Shown: positions 6,308 through 9,709 of the stretch, piece by piece
How the letters are laid out: each line of letters begins with the position of its first letter
Numbering within the stretch: the stretch's first letter is position 1
Source of the DNA: CAYVTV01 sp964526475
GTDB lineage: Bacteria > Bacteroidota > Bacteroidia > Bacteroidales > GCA-2748055
Direction: 5' to 3'
DNA length: 9,709 nt
Assembly (NCBI GenBank): GCA_964526475.1
Contig: CAZGKF010000073.1
Span: 1-9,709, forward strand
Notes under the pieces: model-generated
Database searches by the model: none
Told to the model about the DNA's origin: nothing
Seen by the model: only the letters and a program-made list of their open reading frames with translations
Program-made: the position numbers and the translations under genes

Positions 6308-7879
6308 ATGGAAATTAAAAATCTCATCGCAGCAGGCTTGTTAATAATTCCGGTAACCGCCTGCAGAGAAAAGGGAAAACCGGTTCAAAGACCAAACATC
6401 CTGTTTGCCATATCCGATGATCAGTCGTTTCCGCATGCCGGGGCATACGGGACTGCCTGGGTAAAAACACCTGCATTCGACAGGGTGGCTAAGGAAGGTT
6501 TACTATTTACAAATGCATATACTCCTAATGCCAAATCCTCACCTTCCCGTTCCTGTATCATCACAGGCAGAAATTCATGGCAACTGGAGGAAGCTGGAAA
6601 CCATGTACCCTATTTCCCTCCAAAATTTAAATCATATATCGAGACCCTTTCAGAAAACGGCTATTTTACAGGCTACACAGGCAAGGGATGGGCACCGGGT
6701 AATCCCGGTGAATTAAACGGGAAACCCAGGGAACTGACCGGGCCAGCTTTCAATATACATAAACAGGAACCTCCAGCAAGATTTATTTCTAATATTGATT
6801 ATGCAACCAATTTTGAAGCATTCCTGGACGCCAATACCGAAGGGAAACCATTTCATTTCTGGTACGGAGGCCATGAACCCCACCGTGCATATGAATTTGG
6901 AACCGGCATGGAAAAGGGAGGAAAGACCCTTGATGATATCGACCGTGTTTTTAGCTTCTGGCCTGAAAACGACACTGTTCGTACGGACATGTTGGATTAT
7001 GCCTTTGAAATTGAACATTTCGACAACCATCTGGAGCAAATGCTGGAAATCCTCAGGAAACGTAATCTTCTGGAAAATACAATTGTGGTGGTTACATCTG
7101 ATAACGGAATGCCTTTCCCAAGAATAAAAGGACATTCCTTTGAATACTCCAACCACCTTCCTCTGGCTGTCATGTGGCCAAAAGGAATTAAAAACCCCGG
7201 CAGAACTATAGATGCCTATATCAGTTTTATTGATTTTGCACCTTCTATTCTTGAATGGGCAGGGATAACCCAAAATAATAGCGGGATGCAGGCTATCGAA
7301 GGAATCAGTATGGCAGATATATTAAAGGATAAAAAAGGAGCATCCAGACGGGATTTTGTGCTGTTCGGGAAAGAAAGAACCGATCTGGGCCGCCCATTCG
7401 ATCAGGGATATCCTATCAGAGGTATTATTCAGAACGGGTACCTGTACCTCCGGAATTTTGAACCCGACCGCTGGCCTTCAGGTAACCCCGAAACAGGGTA
7501 TATGGATTGCGACGGTTCACCTGTAAAAACTTTTATCCTTAATGAAAGACGTTTAAAGGGACATAGCTTTTTCTGGAATATCAATTTCGGGAAAAGGCCG
7601 GCTGAAGAGTTATATAACATAGAAGTGGACCCTGATTGTATGAATAATCTTTCAGAAAATAAGAAATATGAAGAAATCAAAAATAATTTACATCTTCTTA
7701 TAACCAAAGAACTCAAGCGGGAAGGTGATCCCCGCATACTGGGGAATGGGCATATTTTCGACACATATCCTTATGCAAGAACAGATATGCAGAATTTCTA
7801 TGAGCGTTTCATGTCGGGAGAGCCCTTGCAGGCAGGATGGATCAACCCTTCTGATATAGAAAAAGAAAAAACACCTTAA
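6308..7879 (+). CDS. S1-family sulfatase 2 (heparan N-sulfatase/SGSH-like), serine-type, exported
   Basis: A 523-residue sulfatase. A short hydrophobic signal ends in VTAC with C19 as a probable lipidation site. ISDDQS (35-40) supplies the metal aspartates D37-D38. SSPSRSCIITGRNSWQLEE begins at S77, making this a serine-type enzyme. The GKGW (125-128), GGHEPHRAYE (187-196) and SDNG (264-267) blocks complete the active site. The DDQSFPHAGAYG opening, SCIITGRN and EPHRAYE resemble N-sulfoglucosamine sulfohydrolase-like sulfatases, which remove the N-sulfate of heparan-type glucosamine; that substrate is family-based inference. It differs clearly from sulfatase 1, which has GKWHLG where this has GKGWAPG. 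The start at 6308 is the first in-frame ATG before the signal; an out-of-frame ATG at 6301 opens a five-codon frame across it. It is transcribed away from sulfatase 1 and ends inside a terminator stem. Confidence 0.9.
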   Translation: MEIKNLIAAGLLIIPVTACREKGKPVQRPNILFAISDDQSFPHAGAYGTAWVKTPAFDRVAKEGLLFTNAYTPNAKSSPSRSCIITGRNSWQLEEAGNHVPYFPPKFKSYIETLSENGYFTGYTGKGWAPGNPGELNGKPRELTGPAFNIHKQEPPARFISNIDYATNFEAFLDANTEGKPFHFWYGGHEPHRAYEFGTGMEKGGKTLDDIDRVFSFWPENDTVRTDMLDYAFEIEHFDNHLEQMLEILRKRNLLENTIVVVTSDNGMPFPRIKGHSFEYSNHLPLAVMWPKGIKNPGRTIDAYISFIDFAPSILEWAGITQNNSGMQAIEGISMADILKDKKGASRRDFVLFGKERTDLGRPFDQGYPIRGIIQNGYLYLRNFEPDRWPSGNPETGYMDCDGSPVKTFILNERRLKGHSFFWNINFGKRPAEELYNIEVDPDCMNNLSENKKYEEIKNNLHLLITKELKREGDPRILGNGHIFDTYPYARTDMQNFYERFMSGEPLQAGWINPSDIEKEKTP

Positions 7880-7904
7880 AGATTTTAAATTAAAGGTGTT
7901 TTTT
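7866..7904. terminator. Rho-independent, probably bidirectional terminator
   Basis: AAAAAACACCTT (7866-7877) pairs perfectly with AAGGTGTTTTTT (7893-7904) around a 15-base, A/T-rich loop. The T tract after the stem ends sulfatase 2 transcription on the plus strand. The A tract on the other side would serve the hepT-mntA transcripts coming from the right. The first base of the sulfatase stop codon (7877) is the last base of the left arm. Confidence 0.7.
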
Positions 7905-7997
7905 GAGTCTTTTTCTGAAACCCGTTTGCTAAGACAACCCCTTTCCCTTTATCGAAGAAACAGAAAATGCGAAAAATGTCGCTTCCAGGCTGTAGCA

Positions 7998-8321
7998 TTA
8001 TTTGTCTTCGAGTTTCTTTTTAAGGGGTGAAAGATCTTCCTTTATTGTCTTCCAGATAACGGCAGTGTCAACTCCGATATAATCGTGGATTAATTTATCC
8101 CGCATTCCTGACATAGCTTTCCATGGCACTTCAAAGTGTACCTGTTTGTAATCGTCAGAAACTTTTTTAGTTGCTTCTCCAATAATTTCGAAATTCCTGA
8201 TTACGGCATCCTGCACCATTTTGTTCCCGGAAAAGTCCTGCTTTGATAGGTCTTTAGTGTACTCTATTATGTTATTAACAGACTGGAGGATATGATCAAT
8301 ATAAAGGGAGTCATCTTTCAT
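7998..8321 (-). CDS. hepT: HepT-like HEPN (DUF86) toxin
   Basis: A 107-residue, mostly helical HEPN-domain protein of the DUF86/HepT family and of typical length. The catalytic RNase motif RX4HDY is intact: R74, H79, D80, Y81 in RDKLIHDYIGVD. The NFEIIGEATKKV segment (43-54) is also characteristic. HepT toxins cleave RNA. Their partner MntA neutralises them by adding AMP to the tyrosine of the RX4HDY motif, here Y81 by analogy. Its ATG shares one base with the mntA stop (TAATG, 8323-8319), so the two are translationally coupled, with the antitoxin first. With all key residues present it looks functional. Confidence 0.9.
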   Translation of the reverse strand: MKDDSLYIDHILQSVNNIIEYTKDLSKQDFSGNKMVQDAVIRNFEIIGEATKKVSDDYKQVHFEVPWKAMSGMRDKLIHDYIGVDTAVIWKTIKEDLSPLKKKLEDK

Positions 8322-8605
8322 TACCCGAAGATTATTTTCAAGTCTTTTTGAATATACTTTTTGAGCTTTTTATTTGTTAATGCCCCCTCGGTAACCAGGT
8401 CAACCTTAACTCCCAGTTTTTCTGATAATTCATTTTCGAGGTTTATCAATTGCAGAAGAGTAATGCCATCCTTGAATCTGACAAGTATATCGAGGTCGCT
8501 TTCAGGTGTATTCTCTTCTCTGGCATATGAACCGAATATGCCTATCCTCACAGGGTAAAATTCCTTGAGAGTCGAAATAATTATGTTATTCATATTCTGA
8601 GTCAT
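8321..8605 (-). CDS. mntA: MntA-like nucleotidyltransferase antitoxin
   Basis: A 94-residue minimal nucleotidyltransferase. The GSX10DXD motif is complete: G25-S26 in IFGSYARE and D37, D39 in SDLDIL. The third metal aspartate is D69 in KVDLVTEG. Family members transfer AMP to HepT tyrosine and so silence the toxin; the adjacent hepT makes that role likely. Either M1 or M5 (MTQNMNN) could be the start. A TATATTTG box lies upstream at 8686-8679. Cytoplasmic. Confidence 0.9.
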   Translation of the reverse strand: MTQNMNNIIISTLKEFYPVRIGIFGSYAREENTPESDLDILVRFKDGITLLQLINLENELSEKLGVKVDLVTEGALTNKKLKKYIQKDLKIIFG

Positions 8606-8678
8606 TTGTTTGCTTTTTTACAAAAAAACGAATTTCTGATTCGTACAACATAATAGAGTTTTATTCATCCTTCTCTTA

Positions 8679-8686
8679 CAAATATA
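8679..8686 (-). promoter_or_regulatory. Candidate -7 box upstream of mntA-hepT
   Basis: TATATTTG on the minus strand is a perfect TAnnTTTG match, ending 74 bases before the mntA ATG. I see no clear TTG at the expected -33 distance. The 177-base gap from mazF (8606-8782) holds nothing else that I recognise, so the two modules may either have separate promoters or be partly cotranscribed. Confidence 0.25.
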
Positions 8687-8782
8687 AAAAGAATAGCCAG
8701 GACGAAAGTAAGATATTGATAAATAATTAAAGGCAGGGATGAGAATGATGAATAAACCTGAGTTGGGCTATGCCGCCATGCA

Positions 8783-9136
8783 TTATTCAAGGTCAAGTAC
8801 TATTTGAATGTTTTCTTTTACCAAATTAATCAGTTCTTCAGGTAAAACACCAAGTCTTTTTGTCAATCGTTTATTATCAATCGCACGAATTTGGTCAATC
8901 ATTATATCACAAGCCTGATGCAAATTTGCTGTCCCTTTTTTTAAATGAACTCTTAATATCTCAGAATCCTTTGTTACGTTTTTTGTAATCGAACAAACAA
9001 TCGTTGATGGGTGAGGGATTTTATTGAGTAAATTGGTTTGGACCGCTAAAACAGGTCTTGTTTTTCCAGGCTCCGTTCCAATCTGTGGATTTAAATCCGC
9101 AATCCAAATTTCGAATTGTTTAATCGGTATAATCAA
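8783..9136 (-). CDS. MazF/PemK-family endoribonuclease toxin
   Basis: A 117-residue protein of the MazF/PemK/Kid toxin family. It shows FEIWIADLNPQIGTEPGKTRPVLAVQ (residues 8-33; the usual motif is G-[E/D]-I-[W/V]-x-[A/V]-[D/N]-[L/F]-x-P) with the conserved arginine R27. STIVCSIT ends at the conserved threonine T51. MIDQIRAIDNKRL (79-91) is also typical of the family. Members cleave mRNA at short specific sequences; the target here is unknown. It overlaps the antitoxin gene by 17 bases in another frame, a common arrangement that couples translation. All key residues seem intact. Confidence 0.9.
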   Translation of the reverse strand: MIIPIKQFEIWIADLNPQIGTEPGKTRPVLAVQTNLLNKIPHPSTIVCSITKNVTKDSEILRVHLKKGTANLHQACDIMIDQIRAIDNKRLTKRLGVLPEELINLVKENIQIVLDLE

Positions 9137-9350
9137 TCTCCTCGAAGTCTTTAAGTACGGACATTGAATTCGCTTTTACTAATCCAGATTCCTTTTTAAG
9201 TTTTTTCTCAATAATCTGTTTACGTTGCAGTTTGTTATAAAACTCAATCGCTTCGTTTATATAACGATTCCGTGGTTTCTTAATCCGAGCAAGTATTTTT
9301 TCTGTCTCGCCGAAAATCGAATCGTCTATTTTTAAAGATACTGTTTTCAT
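9120..9350 (-). CDS. Ribbon-helix-helix antitoxin of the MazF-like toxin
   Basis: A 76-residue protein. The N-terminal strand KTVSLKID (2-9), a helix around residues 11-24 and the RNRYINEAIEFYNKL helix (27-41) fit a ribbon-helix-helix DNA-binding domain. A charged, Lys/Glu-rich tail (45-76) would wrap the toxin. It is first in the module and overlaps the toxin gene, as expected for an antitoxin. RHH antitoxins normally repress their own promoter, and two inverted repeats at 9364-9404 are good operator candidates. The family call rests on the pattern and context rather than a diagnostic motif. Confidence 0.8.
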   Translation of the reverse strand: MKTVSLKIDDSIFGETEKILARIKKPRNRYINEAIEFYNKLQRKQIIEKKLKKESGLVKANSMSVLKDFEEIDYTD

Positions 9351-9363
9351 GATATTAAATTTT

Positions 9364-9380
9364 TATACCACAAAGGTATA
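9364..9380. promoter_or_regulatory. Inverted repeat over the -7 box (candidate operator)
   Basis: TATACC (9364-9369) and GGTATA (9375-9380) form a perfect 6-base inverted repeat with a 5-base spacer. The -7 box lies inside it, so a bound antitoxin dimer would block transcription. Confidence 0.5.
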
Positions 9381-9402
9381 TCTCATTTGTATATTAATCA
9401 AA
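9371..9402 (-). promoter_or_regulatory. Promoter of the RHH-mazF module
   Basis: On the minus strand TTTG (9402-9399), a 20-base gap and TACCTTTG (9378-9371) match the Bacteroidota -33/-7 consensus exactly. The -7 box ends 21 bases before the antitoxin ATG, which implies a leader of only about 10-15 bases. This is the best promoter match in the window. Confidence 0.65.
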
Positions 9403-9404
9403 TG
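9384..9404. promoter_or_regulatory. Inverted repeat over the -33 element (candidate operator)
   Basis: CATTTG (9384-9389) and CAAATG (9399-9404) form a perfect 6-base inverted repeat with a 9-base spacer. It covers the -33 TTTG. Its sequence differs from the repeat over the -7 box, so the two may bind different proteins, or one may be fortuitous. Confidence 0.4.
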
Positions 9405-9551
9405 TATTTATATGGATTCCCTCCAAATTTTTTTACCCATAAATACTCAAAAAATGCTGTAATTAACAAAAGTGGGGTTAAATAATGTATTGTAAGGGGA
9501 GAAAGTGTTTTTTATAGACAGTTTTACATTGGAAAATAAATCTAAAACATT

Positions 9552-9709
9552 TTACGGTTGTTTTACTTCAAAGGATTTGTTTTTAAACAGTCTTTCCATT
9601 ACAACTCCTATTATAATTATAATTGGCAGCGAAAAAAGTGTCCGTAAAAGAGAGAACTTCCAACCTAAAAATCCTATCTCGAATGTAATCATGGGTATTT
9701 TAATAGTAC
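9552..9709 (-). CDS. C-terminal end of a membrane protein, possibly a permease (5' end outside window)
   Basis: The minus strand is open from the window edge to a TAA at 9554-9552 and encodes 51 residues. Its core LRTLFSLPIIIIIGVVMERLF looks like a last transmembrane helix followed by a short basic tail (KNKSFEVKQP). The preceding IPMITFEIGFLGWKFSLL is reminiscent of the C-terminal part of COG0701-type permeases, but this is too little sequence to name a family. The gene has the same orientation as the toxin-antitoxin modules, with about 200 bases to the antitoxin start. Those 200 bases contain the module promoter but no recognisable terminator. Confidence 0.5.
   Translation of the reverse strand, partial: TIKIPMITFEIGFLGWKFSLLRTLFSLPIIIIIGVVMERLFKNKSFEVKQP

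Noticed and set aside
6713..7273. A 186-residue open frame on the minus strand within sulfatase 2
   Set aside because: It lies wholly antisense to a well-supported sulfatase and shows no recognisable motif; it is a shadow frame.
7968..7982. Small hairpin GCGA/TCGC downstream of hepT as a terminator
   Set aside because: It has only four base pairs, followed by an interrupted T-rich stretch. The stronger stem at 7866-7904 is a better candidate.

Overview
The window looks like part of a Bacteroidota chromosome. This is inferred from several things: exported S1-family sulfatases with lipoprotein-type signals, promoter-like motifs of the TTG-N20-TAnnTTTG type, start codons preceded by A/T-rich sequence rather than a Shine-Dalgarno motif, and moderate-to-low GC. 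No rRNA, tRNA, CRISPR array or transposase is visible.

Left part (1-3801). The 3' end of a SUMF1/FGE-like gene (+) converges, with one base between the stop codons, on a minus-strand operon. In transcription order the operon encodes a Tat-type, lipobox-containing gluconate-2-dehydrogenase-subunit-3-like protein (3801-3256), a GMC flavin dehydrogenase with a cysteine cluster (3213-1558), and a membrane-anchored cytochrome c with nine CXXCH motifs (1497-439). Together they look like a periplasmic three-subunit sugar or polyol dehydrogenase that feeds electrons into a multiheme c-type cytochrome. The nonaheme partner is unusually large for this enzyme class.

Middle (3984-7904). Two S1 sulfatase genes point away from each other: one on the minus strand (5621-3984) and one, resembling heparan N-sulfatases, on the plus strand (6308-7879). 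Both carry a serine at the formylglycine position. Between them is a decayed second copy of the dehydrogenase genes (6028-5713). It is a chimera made of the start of subunit 3, the start of the GMC gene and the end of the GMC gene, so two internal deletions have removed the rest. Sulfatase 1 therefore sits between the intact operon and its relic, which are in the same orientation. A strong terminator-like hairpin overlaps the stop codon of sulfatase 2.

Right part (7998-9709). Two toxin-antitoxin modules lie in tandem on the minus strand: an RHH antitoxin with a MazF-like toxin (9350-8783), then an MntA-like nucleotidyltransferase with a HepT-like HEPN toxin (8605-7998). The first module has a near-ideal Bacteroidota promoter overlaid by two short inverted repeats, a likely autoregulatory operator. 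The window closes with the 3' end of a membrane-protein gene (minus strand).

Working together (inference): exported sulfatases would desulfate a sulfated glycan, and the dehydrogenase complex may oxidise a sugar hydroxyl outside the cytoplasm. No SusC/D pair, glycoside hydrolase or sulfatase-maturing radical SAM enzyme is visible here, so the substrate is not determined.
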